A stretch of 64,000 nucleotides of DNA from Alphaproteobacteria bacterium (lineage in GTDB: Bacteria > Pseudomonadota > Alphaproteobacteria > JANSWW01): assembly GCA_024743275.1 (NCBI GenBank), contig JANSWW010000010.1, positions 81,728 to 145,727 on the forward strand, given 5' to 3'. The notes beneath the pieces were generated by a model. The model had not been told where the DNA came from. It saw only the letters and a program-made list of their open reading frames with translations, and searched no databases. Position 1 is the first letter of the stretch, and every line of letters begins with the position of its first letter. Below, in pieces: positions 7,217 through 16,426 of the stretch. The translations under genes were made by a program, and so were the position numbers.

Positions 7217-7267
7217 GTCGCGCCCTGGGGCGCTGGCTGTTCCGGGGCTTCCAAGGGACCAGGAGCG

Positions 7268-7447
7268 ATGTCCACGGCAAAAGACGACAAGCCGAACAAT
7301 GCCGACATCTCCGACAATCCGTCGGAGCCCCAGGTCATTCCGGTAAAGACTCTGCTCGGGCCGAGGGGCGAAGCGTTGCTCGATCACCAGGGCGAGATCT
7401 ACCGGCTTCGAACAACCAGTCGGGGGCGGCTCATCCTGACCAAATAG
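7268..7447 (+). CDS. hemP: haemin uptake protein HemP, 59 aa
   Basis: This small protein is usually missed by length cut-offs. From the ATG at 7268 the last half reads LLGPRGEALLDHQGEIYRLR and ends TTSRGRLILTK. That matches the HemP/HmuP family signature (L.G..G..L...H.G..Y.LR.T...KLILTK) right to the C-terminus. In several alpha- and betaproteobacteria HemP/HmuP acts as a regulator that helps activate the haem receptor gene. It sits under a well-formed promoter with iron-type boxes, 136 bp upstream of the receptor, with no terminator seen between them. It is probably the first gene of a hemP-receptor-hmuTUVQ unit. Confidence 0.9.
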   Translation: MSTAKDDKPNNADISDNPSEPQVIPVKTLLGPRGEALLDHQGEIYRLRTTSRGRLILTK

Positions 7448-7583
7448 CCGCCAACCAGCCAAGCCAGCCACCAATCGCGCCTCTTCCCATTCTCACTTCT
7501 CCCAAAGGCGGGAGGCGCTCAGGCAGCCAGCCAGGTTCTCACCATCGCCGCACTCCAGAATGGCGAACAAAGGACCTCACAGC

Positions 7584-9746
7584 ATGCCAAAGCGTTTTTT
7601 CACCCGTCATCTTTCCCGCAACCGGACCCTGACCGCCCTCGCCCTGGTGCTTGCCACGGCCCCCTGGGCGCCCCAAGCCGCCGCCGACGAAGCGGAAAAG
7701 ACTGCGCCGGGCCTCGTGGAGGGCGGGATCGCGACCGCGCCCCTGGAGGCGATCTCGGTCACCGCGACCCTCAACCCGATCCGCGCCTTCGAGTATCCCG
7801 GCATGGTGAGCGTGATCGGCCGGGAGGAGATCACCCAGCGCCAGGCCTCCACCCCGGACGACATCCTGCAGTACGTCCCCGGCGTCGAATTCACCGGCGG
7901 CCCCCGGCGGACCGGGGAGGTCCCGAGCATTCGCGGCTTCTCCGGCCCCGACGTGGTGGTGCTGTTCGACGGCGCCCGGCAGAATTTCGGATCGGCCCAT
8001 GACGGCCGCTTCTTCATCGATCCGGGGCTGCTGCGCGAGGTCGAGGTCCTGCGCGGCCCCGCCTCCTCCCTCTATGGCAGCGGCGGGACCGGCGGGGTCA
8101 TCGCCTTCAGGACGGTGCGCGCAGAGGATCTGCTGGCGCCGGATGAAACCGTCGGCGTCGAAGTGGCGGCCGGCTATCAGACCGTCAACGACGAACCCGC
8201 CGGCACCCTCACCGCCTTCGGTCGGCCGAGCGACGGCATGGATCTGATCGCCAGCGTGACTCGGCGGACCTCGGGCGAGATCGAGCTGGGCGATGGCAAC
8301 ACGCTCGACAATGTCGACGACGACATCCTGTCCGCCTTCGCCAAGGCGACGGTCGAGTTGCGGGACTTCCACAGTCTGGAGCTTTCCTACATCCGCTTCG
8401 CCAATGACGCCCGGGAGCCGAACAACGGCCAGGACCCGGAGGGCGACAACATCGTCGACAAGGAAATCCGTTCGGATACCGGCCGGGTCCTCTACAGCTA
8501 TGAGAATCCGGACGACGCCCTATTCGACACCGATCTGCTGGTCTATTTTTCCAAGCAGGAAGCCGACGAGCAACGCCTCGACGACAACGGCACCGGCCCG
8601 GCCGGCGAGCTGCTGCGGCGGGATGTCGACACGGTTGGTCTAAGGCTCGACAACCGCTCCCGCTGGGACATCAGCGATAGCGTGTCCGCCGTCTTCACCT
8701 ATGGCGGCGAGGCCTATCGGGACAAACAGGACGGCGGCGACTCGACCGGCGAACGGGACGGCGTGCCGGATGCCGAGAGCGATTTCCTGGCGGGATTCGC
8801 CCAGGCCGAGATCAACATCGCGGAGCCGTTCGGGGTTGTCCCCGGCGATCTGCTGCTGATCCCCGGTGTCCGGGTCGACAGCTTCACGACCGAAAGCGAT
8901 CTCGCGACCAATGACATCGAGGAAACCCAGTTATCGCCCCGCTTCGGCGTCAGCTATCTGCCCAATGACTGGCTTTTGTTGTTCGCGAACTACGCCCAGG
9001 CGTTTCGGGCACCGACCTTCAACGAGACCTTCCTGACCGGGGTCCACTTCCAGATCCCGATCGGCCCCGGCATCACCAATTTCTTCGTCCCGAACCCGGA
9101 TCTGCGGCCCCAAACGACCGAGACCTACGAATTCGGCGCCGGCCTCAGCTTCAAGGACATCGTGGAGCCCGGCGACCGGCTCGAGGTCAAGGGCTCCTAC
9201 TTCATCATCGAGGGTGAGGATTTCATCGACCTTCAGGTCGTCCAGCCGAGCCCCTTCGTCGACTGCAATCCATTCATCCCCGGCAATTGCAACGGTACCA
9301 GCACCTCCACCAATGTGGCGGACGCCAGTCTGGACGGGGCCGAGATCGAGGCGTTCTACGACAATGCCCGCTTCCGCGTCGGGGTCGGCTTCTCGACCAT
9401 CGACGGCGAGAACGAGGCGACCGGCGAGCCGCTCGGCGTGCTCACCCCGGACGAGGTCACCCTCTCCGCGGCGGTGAAGGTGCCGGAGGTCGACGTCGTC
9501 GCCGGGTGGCGTGCGCTGATCGCCAGCGAGTTCGACAACACGAACGATCCGGACGAGTTCCGCGACGCCTATGACGTCCACAATTTCTACGTCACCTGGG
9601 CGCCGAGCCAGCCGGCCCTCAAGGGCCTCCGGATTGATCTCGGCATCGATAACGCCTTCGACGAGGCCTATTCCCGCGTCTTCACCGGCGCGACGGAAGC
9701 GGGCCGCAATTTCAAGGCCCAGGCCCGCTACACGCTGACTTGGTAA
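7584..9746 (+). CDS. hmuR: TonB-dependent haem/haemoglobin receptor, 720 aa
   Basis: An outer-membrane 22-stranded barrel that imports haem using TonB energy. The ATG at 7584 (MPKRFF) follows AAGGACC and opens a signal peptide ending near PQAAADE; the ATG at 7560 lacks a ribosome-binding site. A TonB box-like ISVTAT is followed by the plug domain (DILQYVPGVEF, PSIRGFSGPDV, EVLRGPASSLYG). The haem-receptor signatures FRAP (474-477) and NPDL (504-507) are present with H488 between them, as in HemR/HmuR. The C-terminal residue is an aromatic Trp after beta-strand sequence. The assignment to haem also rests on the adjacent hemP and hmuTUV. hmuT follows after 30 bp. Confidence 0.93.
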   Translation: MPKRFFTRHLSRNRTLTALALVLATAPWAPQAAADEAEKTAPGLVEGGIATAPLEAISVTATLNPIRAFEYPGMVSVIGREEITQRQASTPDDILQYVPGVEFTGGPRRTGEVPSIRGFSGPDVVVLFDGARQNFGSAHDGRFFIDPGLLREVEVLRGPASSLYGSGGTGGVIAFRTVRAEDLLAPDETVGVEVAAGYQTVNDEPAGTLTAFGRPSDGMDLIASVTRRTSGEIELGDGNTLDNVDDDILSAFAKATVELRDFHSLELSYIRFANDAREPNNGQDPEGDNIVDKEIRSDTGRVLYSYENPDDALFDTDLLVYFSKQEADEQRLDDNGTGPAGELLRRDVDTVGLRLDNRSRWDISDSVSAVFTYGGEAYRDKQDGGDSTGERDGVPDAESDFLAGFAQAEINIAEPFGVVPGDLLLIPGVRVDSFTTESDLATNDIEETQLSPRFGVSYLPNDWLLLFANYAQAFRAPTFNETFLTGVHFQIPIGPGITNFFVPNPDLRPQTTETYEFGAGLSFKDIVEPGDRLEVKGSYFIIEGEDFIDLQVVQPSPFVDCNPFIPGNCNGTSTSTNVADASLDGAEIEAFYDNARFRVGVGFSTIDGENEATGEPLGVLTPDEVTLSAAVKVPEVDVVAGWRALIASEFDNTNDPDEFRDAYDVHNFYVTWAPSQPALKGLRIDLGIDNAFDEAYSRVFTGATEAGRNFKAQARYTLTW

Positions 9747-9776
9747 CCGCGGGATAAGCGCAAGGAGAGCATCGCC

Positions 9777-10685
9777 ATGATCGGAGCAGCCGGACCATTC
9801 CTGAGCCGCAGGGCCGTCCATCGGGTCCTCGCCCTCGGCCTCGTCGCCGCCGTCACGACGGCCACCCCCCACCCGGTGCTGGCGGAGGAGACGCCGGAGC
9901 GGATCGTCTCGATCGGTGGATCCGTTACCGAGATCGTCCATGCCCTGGGGCTCGGCGACCGGATCATCGCGGCGGACACCACCTCGCTCTATCCGCCGGA
10001 GACCGAAGCGCTGCCCAAGGTCGGCTATATGCGGCAGCTCGCCGTCGAGCCGATCCTGGCGATGAATCCCGGGATCATTATCCACGAGCCCGATGCCGGC
10101 CCGCCGGCGGTGCTGGAACAACTCGCCGCCACCGGGATCGAGCTCGTTTCGGTGCCCGACGACCCGTCCCCGGAAGGGGTGATCGCCAAGATCCAGGCGG
10201 TCGCCGACGCGCTGAAACTGTCCGATGACGGGGCGGCGCTGGCCAACCGCTTCATGGCCGATCTCTCGGCCGCCCGCGCGGCCGTTGGGACAGAAACGAA
10301 ACCCCGGGTGCTGTTCCTGATCGGCATTCAGAACCGGCCCTTCGCGGCCGGGACGGACACCTCGGCCGCCTCAATCATCGATCTGGCGGGCGGGGAGAAC
10401 GCCGTCACAGGCTTCGACGGCTACAAGCCGCTATCGCCGGAGGCCGCCATCGCCGCCCGGCCGGATGCCATTCTGGTCACCGACCGGACCCTCGCCATGA
10501 TGGGTGGCAAGGACGCCATTCTGGCCCGGCCGGAACTGGCCCCCACCCCGGCCGCGGCCGCCGGACGCCTCATCTCGCTCGACGGATTGCTCTTGCTCGG
10601 GTTCGGCCCGCGGACCCCGGACGCGGTCAAGGCGCTGCGGCTCGCCCTGTCGGAGCCCAGCCTGGCGGAAAAGGCCGTCCGATGA
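9777..10685 (+). CDS. hmuT: haem ABC transporter periplasmic binding protein HmuT, 302 aa
   Basis: Binds haem in the periplasm and hands it to HmuUV. The signal peptide runs to about residue 36 (PVLAEE), then RIVSIGGSVTEIVHALGLGDRI opens the class III (TroA/BtuF-like) binding fold. VGYMRQLAVEPIL carries the tyrosine and arginine typical of the HmuT haem-binding loop. Length is normal. The ribosome-binding site AAGGAGAG precedes the ATG. The stop overlaps the hmuU start by 4 bp (ATGA), so the two are coupled. Confidence 0.93.
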   Translation: MIGAAGPFLSRRAVHRVLALGLVAAVTTATPHPVLAEETPERIVSIGGSVTEIVHALGLGDRIIAADTTSLYPPETEALPKVGYMRQLAVEPILAMNPGIIIHEPDAGPPAVLEQLAATGIELVSVPDDPSPEGVIAKIQAVADALKLSDDGAALANRFMADLSAARAAVGTETKPRVLFLIGIQNRPFAAGTDTSAASIIDLAGGENAVTGFDGYKPLSPEAAIAARPDAILVTDRTLAMMGGKDAILARPELAPTPAAAAGRLISLDGLLLLGFGPRTPDAVKALRLALSEPSLAEKAVR

Positions 10686-11743
10686 CCGGCATCGCCCTGC
10701 GCCTGCGCCCGACCGCCGCCGGACCGGCGCGGCGCGACCGGACGCTCCTGATCGCGACGACCGGCTTTGCCGTCGCTTTCGCGGCCACCGTTCTGGCGGC
10801 CATCGCCATCGGCGCGGTGCCGATCACGCTGACCGGCCTGCTCGCCGGCGAAGCCAACATCGAACAGGCTGTGTTCTGGGACATCCGCCTTCCCCGGGTA
10901 ATCATGGGAATTCTGGTCGGGGCGGCCTTGGCGGTGGCCGGAGCCTCGCTGCAGGGCCTGTTCCGCAATCCTCTCGCCGACCCCGGCCTGATCGGCGTGT
11001 CCAGCGGCGCGGCACTGTTCGCCGCCATCGCCATCGTGCTGGGGGCCGGCCCCCTGTTCGGGCTGTTCAGTCTGTTCGGCGCCTTCGCCATCGCCATGGC
11101 GGCGTTCACCGGCGGCCTGCTGGTCACCCTGTTGGTCTACGCCCTCGCGACGCGCAACGGCACGACCATGGTGAGCACCATGCTGCTGGCCGGCATCGCG
11201 GTGAACGCGGTGACCAATGCCGGGATCGGCTTGCTGATCTTCGTCGGCGACGATCAGCAATTGCGCGACCTCAACTTCTGGCTTCTCGGCAGTCTCGGCG
11301 GCCTGACCTGGCAGGCGATGGCGCCGGTCGCCCCACTGATCCTGCTGTCCTCGGCGCTCCTTATCCTGTTCGCGCCGGCGCTCAACGCCCTGCTGCTGGG
11401 CGAGGCGGACGCCTATCATCTCGGCTTCCCGGTCCAGCGGGTGAAGCGCATGGTCGTCGTGCTAACTGCCCTGACCGTCGGTGGCGGCGTCGCGCTGACC
11501 GGAATCATCGGCTTCGTCGGCCTGGTGGTTCCCCATCTCGTCCGCCTGATGGTCGGACCGGATCACCGCGCCCTGCTGCCGCTCTCCATGGTGTTGGGCG
11601 CTACCTTGCTGGTCGGAGCGGATCTCGTCTCGCGACTGATCGTCCTGCCGGCGGAAATGCCCATCGGCATCATCACCAGCGCCATCGGAGCCCCCTTCTT
11701 CCTGTGGCTGCTCGCGACCCGGCACGGCAAGGGGGTGATGTGA
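10682..11743 (+). CDS. hmuU: haem ABC transporter permease HmuU, 353 aa
   Basis: A FecCD/BtuC-type inner-membrane permease with about ten hydrophobic helices and the family landmarks RLPRVIMGILVGAALAVAGA (about 73-92), NPLADPGLIGVSSGAALF and GIIGFVGLVVPHLVRL. It forms a dimer energised by HmuV. It overlaps hmuT by 4 bp and hmuV by 1 bp (TGATG), the normal arrangement of this operon. Confidence 0.94.
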   Translation: MTGIALRLRPTAAGPARRDRTLLIATTGFAVAFAATVLAAIAIGAVPITLTGLLAGEANIEQAVFWDIRLPRVIMGILVGAALAVAGASLQGLFRNPLADPGLIGVSSGAALFAAIAIVLGAGPLFGLFSLFGAFAIAMAAFTGGLLVTLLVYALATRNGTTMVSTMLLAGIAVNAVTNAGIGLLIFVGDDQQLRDLNFWLLGSLGGLTWQAMAPVAPLILLSSALLILFAPALNALLLGEADAYHLGFPVQRVKRMVVVLTALTVGGGVALTGIIGFVGLVVPHLVRLMVGPDHRALLPLSMVLGATLLVGADLVSRLIVLPAEMPIGIITSAIGAPFFLWLLATRHGKGVM

Positions 11744-12549
11744 TGCTCGCCGCCCGGGATATCCATGTCGAACGCGCGGGACGGCAGATCCTGCGGGCCG
11801 CTTCGCTCGCGATCGAGCCCGGCGCCATCACGGCGGTGCTCGGCCCCAATGGAGCAGGCAAGTCGACGCTTTTGTCCGTGCTCTCCGGCGCCATGCCGGC
11901 CGATAGCGGAAGGGTCGAGCTGGACGGCTTGCCGCTGCGGGACTGGCCCCGGCAGGCGCTCGCGACCCGGCGGGCGGTTCTGTCGCAAACCACCCAGTTG
12001 AACTTTCCCTTCACGGTCCGCCAGGTCGTCGCCCTCGGCCGGGCGCCCCATGCCGCCGAGGGCGACCCCGACCGCGACCGCCACGCCATCGACGCGGCCC
12101 TGGCGCAGACCGATATAACGGCGCTCGCCCAGCGGACCTATACGACGCTGTCCGGCGGCGAGCGTCAGCGGACCCATCTTGCCCGGGTCATGGCGCAGAT
12201 CTGGCGCGACGCCCCGACAGACGGAGCCGGGGCGGGGACACTTGAGGAACCGGCCTATCTGCTGCTCGACGAGCCCAGCAACAATCTCGACCTATTGCAT
12301 CAGCATCAAATAATGAGCCATGCGCGCGACCTGGCGGACCGCCAGGTCGGCGTGCTCGCGATCCTCCACGATCCGGGCCTCGCGGCCGCCTATGCGGACC
12401 GTGTCGTCGTCCTGAAGGAAGGCCGGATCGTCGCCGACGGGGCGCCGGAAAGCGTCCTCACGCCGGCGCTGTTCCTGTCCGCCTTCGGCATGCCGGTCAC
12501 GGTTGTGGGGCACCCCGAGACCGGCCGCCCCGTGATCCTGTCCCCGTGA
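11743..12549 (+). CDS. hmuV: haem ABC transporter ATP-binding protein HmuV, 268 aa
   Basis: The cytoplasmic ATPase of the importer. Walker A is GPNGAGKS (34-41), the Q-loop lies near SQTTQLNF, the signature is LSGGE (136-140), Walker B is YLLLDEPSNNLD (about 172-183), and the switch histidine is in LAILHDPGLA. The ATG at 11743 shares its A with the hmuU TGA; the open frame extends far upstream but only over hmuU in another frame. The stop codon lies inside a 14-bp tandem repeat (12528-12566). Haem specificity comes from the operon context. Confidence 0.94.
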   Translation: MLAARDIHVERAGRQILRAASLAIEPGAITAVLGPNGAGKSTLLSVLSGAMPADSGRVELDGLPLRDWPRQALATRRAVLSQTTQLNFPFTVRQVVALGRAPHAAEGDPDRDRHAIDAALAQTDITALAQRTYTTLSGGERQRTHLARVMAQIWRDAPTDGAGAGTLEEPAYLLLDEPSNNLDLLHQHQIMSHARDLADRQVGVLAILHDPGLAAAYADRVVVLKEGRIVADGAPESVLTPALFLSAFGMPVTVVGHPETGRPVILSP

Positions 12550-12566
12550 TCCTGTTCCCGTGATCC
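12528..12566. repeat. 14-bp tandem repeat spanning the hmuV stop
   Basis: CCCCGTGATCCTGT occurs at 12528-12541 and 12542-12555, with a partial third copy to 12566. The stop TGA of hmuV is in the second copy, so the duplication alters the C-terminus and leader spacing rather than the enzyme core. Confidence 0.85.
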
Positions 12567-12590
12567 CCCCTCACCAGCCAAAGGAGAAGT

Positions 12591-12923
12591 ATGATGTTTA
12601 TCGCCATGAACCGGTTCCAGGTGGTCCCCGGCCATGAAGAACAGTTCGAAGCCGTGTGGAAGAACCGCGACAGCCAGTTGAACTCCGTTCCCGGCTTCGT
12701 CGAATTCCATCTGCTCAAGGGTCCGTCCGAGGAGGATCACACCCTCTATTCCTCCCACACGCTGTGGGAAGACCGGGCGGCCTTCGAGGCTTGGACCAAA
12801 TCCCAGGCGTTCCGAGACGCCCATGCCAATGCCGGCGACAACCGGGTCATGTATCTCGGTCATCCGAAGTTCGAGGGCTTCGAGATCGTCCAGGAGATGA
12901 AGCGGCAAGCCGTCCCGGCCTGA
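12591..12923 (+). CDS. hmuQ: IsdG/HmuQ-type haem-degrading monooxygenase, 110 aa
   Basis: A small antibiotic-biosynthesis-monooxygenase fold that opens haem to release iron. The catalytic triad of the IsdG/HmuQ family is present: N7 (AMNRF), W68 and H78 (FEAWTKSQAFRDAH), with the same spacing as IsdG. AGGAGAAG precedes two consecutive ATGs, and the second (12594) is equally possible. As the last gene of the haem uptake operon it would liberate iron from imported haem in the cytoplasm. A strong bidirectional terminator follows. Confidence 0.88.
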   Translation: MMFIAMNRFQVVPGHEEQFEAVWKNRDSQLNSVPGFVEFHLLKGPSEEDHTLYSSHTLWEDRAAFEAWTKSQAFRDAHANAGDNRVMYLGHPKFEGFEIVQEMKRQAVPA

Positions 12924-12957
12924 GTCTTCCCCAGCCACCCTTACCCGACACCCTCAC

Positions 12958-12986
12958 CCGCCGGGGCGGCACAACCGTCCCGGCGG
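12958..12986. terminator. bidirectional terminator between hmuQ and the ACP gene
   Basis: A 12-bp stem (12958-12969 with 12975-12986, CCGCCGGG pairing CCCGGCGG, one G-T wobble) with a five-base loop CACAA lies between convergent genes. A CTTT tail follows on the plus side. Confidence 0.65.
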
Positions 12987-12996
12987 CTTTACCCTG

Positions 12997-13260
12997 TCAA
13001 CTCCCCGCGCCTTTTGCGGCGAGATAGGGGACGGCGTCGGACAGGGTCGCGATCCGGGGATAGTCAGGCTCCGGAATATCGACGCCCAACCGCTGATGCA
13101 GGGCGGTCACCAGATTGAGCACATCCATTGAATCGAGCCCCAGATCGTCCTGGATGTGGTCGGTCTCGCCGATATCCTCGGCGGCGATGTCGGGAGCGAT
13201 CTTCGTCAATTCCTCGATGAAGGCGGTGCGGATATCGTCTTGGGTCATAGCAGGGCTCAT
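12997..13260 (-). CDS. acyl carrier protein, 87 aa
   Basis: A small acidic protein with the phosphopantetheine attachment motif DLGLDSMDVLNLV, modified at S44. It is the last gene of an operon, starting at the ATGA overlap with the E2 stop (ATG 13258-13260); MTQDD at 13247 is a second possible start. It is not the fatty-acid-synthesis acpP, which normally sits with fabD/fabG/fabF. Being coupled to an E1/E2 pair and a CoA ligase, it probably carries an acyl group made by, or delivered to, that complex. Confidence 0.9.
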   Translation of the reverse strand: MSPAMTQDDIRTAFIEELTKIAPDIAAEDIGETDHIQDDLGLDSMDVLNLVTALHQRLGVDIPEPDYPRIATLSDAVPYLAAKGAGS

Positions 13261-14429
13261 ATGCTCTCGGGGTCCGTGATGGCGGCGGTGAATTCGGCGA
13301 TGTACCGGGCGGCCTGACGGCCGTCGCTGACCCGGTGGTCGGCACACAAGGTCAGGGTCACGACCTGGCGGGGCACGATCCCGTCCCCGATCACCCAGGG
13401 CCGGACCTGCGGCGCCCCCAGACAGACGAGGGCCACCTGCGGGGGATAGATCACGCCGGTCATCGCCTCGGCCCCGGTCTCCCCCAGGCTGGAGATCGTG
13501 ATCGTCCCCCGCGTCATCTCGGAATTGCTCAGGCGCCCGGCCCGCGCGCGGCTCACCAGATCGCGCATGCCGGCCATGGTCTCCCTCAGCCCGAGCCTTT
13601 CGGCGTCCATCAGGGCCGGCGCGACGAGCCCACCGCCGCGCAAGGCCACGGCGACGCCGGCGTTGACGCTCTTGGCGGGCTCAAATCCCTGGTCGCCATA
13701 ATGACCGTTCATCACCTTGACCTTGGTGGCGGCCCGGACCGCGGCACGCACGAAAAGCGCGCCCAGCAGAATCCGGTCGGCGGGCGGGGTGCCGGCGTTG
13801 TGCGCGGTCAGCCAGTCCATCGCCGGCTGCACGTCGATCGACTGCGAGAGATAGAAATGCGGGATCGTCCGCTTCGACCGACTCATCGCCGAGCCAATGG
13901 CCTTCCGCATCTCCTCCATCGCGGACGGCGGTTTCGCGGGCACGGACGTCGGCGTTCGCGTCGCGACGGCCTCCACATCCGCGAGCACGATCCGGCCGCC
14001 GGGGAAGCTGCCGGTGAGTGCCGCGAGATCGACGCCGAGATCCAGCGCCCGGCGCCGCGCCGCCGGAGAGGCCTCGATCGCCGCCCCCCGCGAGACGGCC
14101 GCAGGCGCAGGCAGCGGTTCGGCGACAGGTACGGCGGGCGTCGGTTCCGGCACGGCCGATATGGGTTCGGGCTCCTCGTCGGCAGCCGATTCTCCAGGCG
14201 CCAGAATCATGGCCAACGGAGCGCCGACCGGGAGCTCCTTCCCGGTCTCGGCCAGCAGCGCCTGAACCGTGCCATCCTCGAAACACTCGATCTCGATGGC
14301 GCCCTTCTGGGTCTCGATCACCGCCACGGCATCGCCCCGGTGGACCGTGTCCCCCGGCGAGACCAGCCATTCGACCAGCGTCCCGGCGTCCATGTCCGAG
14401 CCGAGCGACGGCAAGGCGAAGACGCCCAT
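13257..14429 (-). CDS. 2-oxoacid dehydrogenase E2 (lipoyl acyltransferase), 390 aa
   Basis: Domains in order: one lipoyl domain (1-78) with lipoyl-lysine K42 in ETQKGA; an Ala/Pro/Glu linker; a peripheral-subunit-binding domain (about 135-170, SPAARRRALDLGVDL); and a catalytic domain with H365 and D369 in ADHRVSDG. It transfers the acyl group from lipoamide to CoA or another thiol. The start is ATG 14427-14429 ([10 protein letters not shown]), sharing bases with the E1 stop. No E3 gene is nearby, so lipoamide must be reoxidised by an enzyme encoded elsewhere. Substrate (pyruvate, branched-chain or other 2-oxoacid) cannot be fixed from sequence. Confidence 0.92.
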   Translation of the reverse strand: MGVFALPSLGSDMDAGTLVEWLVSPGDTVHRGDAVAVIETQKGAIEIECFEDGTVQALLAETGKELPVGAPLAMILAPGESAADEEPEPISAVPEPTPAVPVAEPLPAPAAVSRGAAIEASPAARRRALDLGVDLAALTGSFPGGRIVLADVEAVATRTPTSVPAKPPSAMEEMRKAIGSAMSRSKRTIPHFYLSQSIDVQPAMDWLTAHNAGTPPADRILLGALFVRAAVRAATKVKVMNGHYGDQGFEPAKSVNAGVAVALRGGGLVAPALMDAERLGLRETMAGMRDLVSRARAGRLSNSEMTRGTITISSLGETGAEAMTGVIYPPQVALVCLGAPQVRPWVIGDGIVPRQVVTLTLCADHRVSDGRQAARYIAEFTAAITDPESI

Positions 14430-16426
14430 CACACCCTCCCCAGCACGGCTTTCGCCGCGTCGACGATCCTGCCGACCTGCGGGATGGCGGCCTCCTCCAG
14501 ATGTTTCGGATAGGGGATCGGAACCTCCGCCGAACAGACCCGACCGACCGGCGCGTCGAGCGTCCAGAACACCTGTTCCATGATCCGCGCGGAAATCTCG
14601 GCCGCCAGGGACCCGCTGCGCCACCCCTCGTCGACGATGACCGCACGGCGCGTTTTGGCGACCGACGCCATGATCGTCGCGTCGTCCAGCGGACGGAGCG
14701 AGCGCAGGTCGACGACCTCCGCCTCGATGCCTTCCCCGGCAAGTTGCTCGGCGGCCTCCAGGGTCTTGAACAGGGACCCGCCATAGGTGATCAGGCTGAG
14801 ATCGCGGCCTTCCCGGCGGACCGCCGCCTTGGCGATGTCGACCGCTCCGGCATTCTTGTCGATCCGGCCCGTCCGGTTATAGAGCATCACATTCTCGAAG
14901 ATCAGCACCGGGTCCGGGTCCTGAAGGGCGGTCCAGAGCATCCCTCGCGCGTCCTCCAGCGTGGCCGGGGCCAGCACCTTGAGGCCGGGGATATGCGCGT
15001 ACCATCCCTCCAGACTATGGGAATGCTGGGCGGCGAGCTGTTTCCCGGCCCCCGTCGCCATGCGGATCACCAGCGGCACCCCGAATTGCCCGCCGGACAT
15101 ATGGCGGATGGTCGCCGCCGTGTTGAGGATCTGATCGAGGGCCAGCAGGGAGAAATTCACCGTCATCAGCTCCACAATGGGCCTCATGCCGGCTGCGGCG
15201 GCCCCGATGCCCGCCCCGGTGAAGCCGCTTTCCGACAGCGGAGTGTCGCGCACCCGGTCCTCGCCGAACATCTCCATCAGGCCCTTGGAGACGGCGTAGC
15301 AGCCACCATAGGCGCCGACATCCTCGCCCATCAGGAAGACACGATCATCACGGTCCATCGCGTCGCGCAGCGCCTCCCGCACCGCATCGCGGTAGGTCGT
15401 TTCCACGGTCTCGCCCGAAGGTGCGGATGTCGCCGGTGGGTCCGGTTGGGGACCCAGAACGTTGACATGCAGATCGTCGACCGGCTCCCAGCGTCCCGCC
15501 TCGGCGAAGGCGACGGCCTCCGCGATCTCGGCGTCGATCCTGGCCTCGATCTCCGCCACGTCCGCCTCGTGGATCAGGTTGTTCTGTAACAGCCAGCCCT
15601 GGAACCGGACGATGGGACCGCGTTGGCGCCATTCCTCGACCTCCGCCTTTTCCCGGTAGAGCTGGGCGTCGAACATGGAATGCGCCCGAAAGCGATAGGT
15701 CTTGCATTCCAGGAACACCGGCTTCCCGGTCTCGCGGATGGTCCCGACGGCCTTTCTGGCGGCGGCCTCCACGGCGACCACGTCCATGCCGTCGACCTGA
15801 TGGGCCTCGATCCGGTAGGGGGCGGCCTTGGCGCAGAGATCGGTTTCGGACTCGGTGCGGTCCAAGGCGCTGCCCATGGCGTAGCCGTTGTTCTCGCACA
15901 CGAAGAGGACCGGTAGGGACCACAGGGCCGCCAGGTTCATCGTCTCGTGAAACTCCCCCTCGGCCACGGCCCCTTCGCCGAAGAAGCAGGCCGTCACACC
16001 GTCCCGCCCGGCCATCCGGTCGGCGAGGCCGAGCCCGGCGGCAAGAGGCAGGCCGCCCCCGACGATGGCGTTGCCGCCATAGAACCCGGTCCCTGCGTCG
16101 AACAGATGCATGGAGCCGCCGCGCCCGCCCGAACAGCCCTCCGCCTTGCCGTACATCTCGGCCATGATGCCGGCCATCGCGACACCGCGCACCAGCGCGT
16201 GACCATGCTCACGATAGGTCGCGACCACTCGGTCGCTGTCCTCCAGAACCGGGATCACCCCGGCCGCGATGGCCTCTTCCCCGTCATAGAGGTGCAGAAA
16301 GCCGCGGATCTTTTCGCGGGTATACAGCTCCGCGCATTTATCCTCGAATTTCCGGATCCGGATCATGTCGCCGAGCAGCGACAGGACATGGGCGCGGTCG
16401 AGCTTGGGTTTGTCGGTCGTGCTCAT
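14429..16426 (-). CDS. fused alpha-beta E1 of a 2-oxoacid dehydrogenase, 665 aa
   Basis: Residues 1-325 are an E1 alpha subunit: [20 protein letters not shown], and the ThDP/Mg motif [17 protein letters not shown], with GEG in place of the usual GDG. Residues 345-665 are an E1 beta subunit ([43 protein letters not shown]). The two are joined by a proline-rich linker ([13 protein letters not shown], about 324-336). It decarboxylates a 2-oxoacid and loads the acyl group onto the lipoyl arm of E2. It overlaps the CoA ligase stop by 4 bp and shares its own stop with the E2 start. Such fusions occur in branched-chain and acetoin-type enzymes. Confidence 0.93.
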   Translation of the reverse strand: MSTTDKPKLDRAHVLSLLGDMIRIRKFEDKCAELYTREKIRGFLHLYDGEEAIAAGVIPVLEDSDRVVATYREHGHALVRGVAMAGIMAEMYGKAEGCSGGRGGSMHLFDAGTGFYGGNAIVGGGLPLAAGLGLADRMAGRDGVTACFFGEGAVAEGEFHETMNLAALWSLPVLFVCENNGYAMGSALDRTESETDLCAKAAPYRIEAHQVDGMDVVAVEAAARKAVGTIRETGKPVFLECKTYRFRAHSMFDAQLYREKAEVEEWRQRGPIVRFQGWLLQNNLIHEADVAEIEARIDAEIAEAVAFAEAGRWEPVDDLHVNVLGPQPDPPATSAPSGETVETTYRDAVREALRDAMDRDDRVFLMGEDVGAYGGCYAVSKGLMEMFGEDRVRDTPLSESGFTGAGIGAAAAGMRPIVELMTVNFSLLALDQILNTAATIRHMSGGQFGVPLVIRMATGAGKQLAAQHSHSLEGWYAHIPGLKVLAPATLEDARGMLWTALQDPDPVLIFENVMLYNRTGRIDKNAGAVDIAKAAVRREGRDLSLITYGGSLFKTLEAAEQLAGEGIEAEVVDLRSLRPLDDATIMASVAKTRRAVIVDEGWRSGSLAAEISARIMEQVFWTLDAPVGRVCSAEVPIPYPKHLEEAAIPQVGRIVDAAKAVLGRV

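Larger units (their letters stand above)
6950..7267. promoter_or_regulatory. divergent regulatory region between the unknown gene and hemP
   Basis: No gene seen. It contains three Fur-family-like boxes: TGCAAATCATTCGCA at 7022-7036; its exact reverse complement TGCGAATGATTTGCA at 7202-7216; and a longer TGCGAATG...CATTGACA element at 7149-7175. A hemP promoter is also visible. Confidence 0.65.

Noticed and set aside
10504..11742. upstream extension of the HmuV frame (total 681 codons)
   Set aside because: The extension runs over hmuT and hmuU in the wrong frame; the ATG at 11743 gives the normal HmuV length and operon overlap.
13248..13347. longer acyl-carrier-protein start upstream of 13260
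   Set aside because: The upstream residues are arginine-rich shadow of the E2 gene; ATG at 13258-13260 overlaps the E2 stop in the usual ATGA way.
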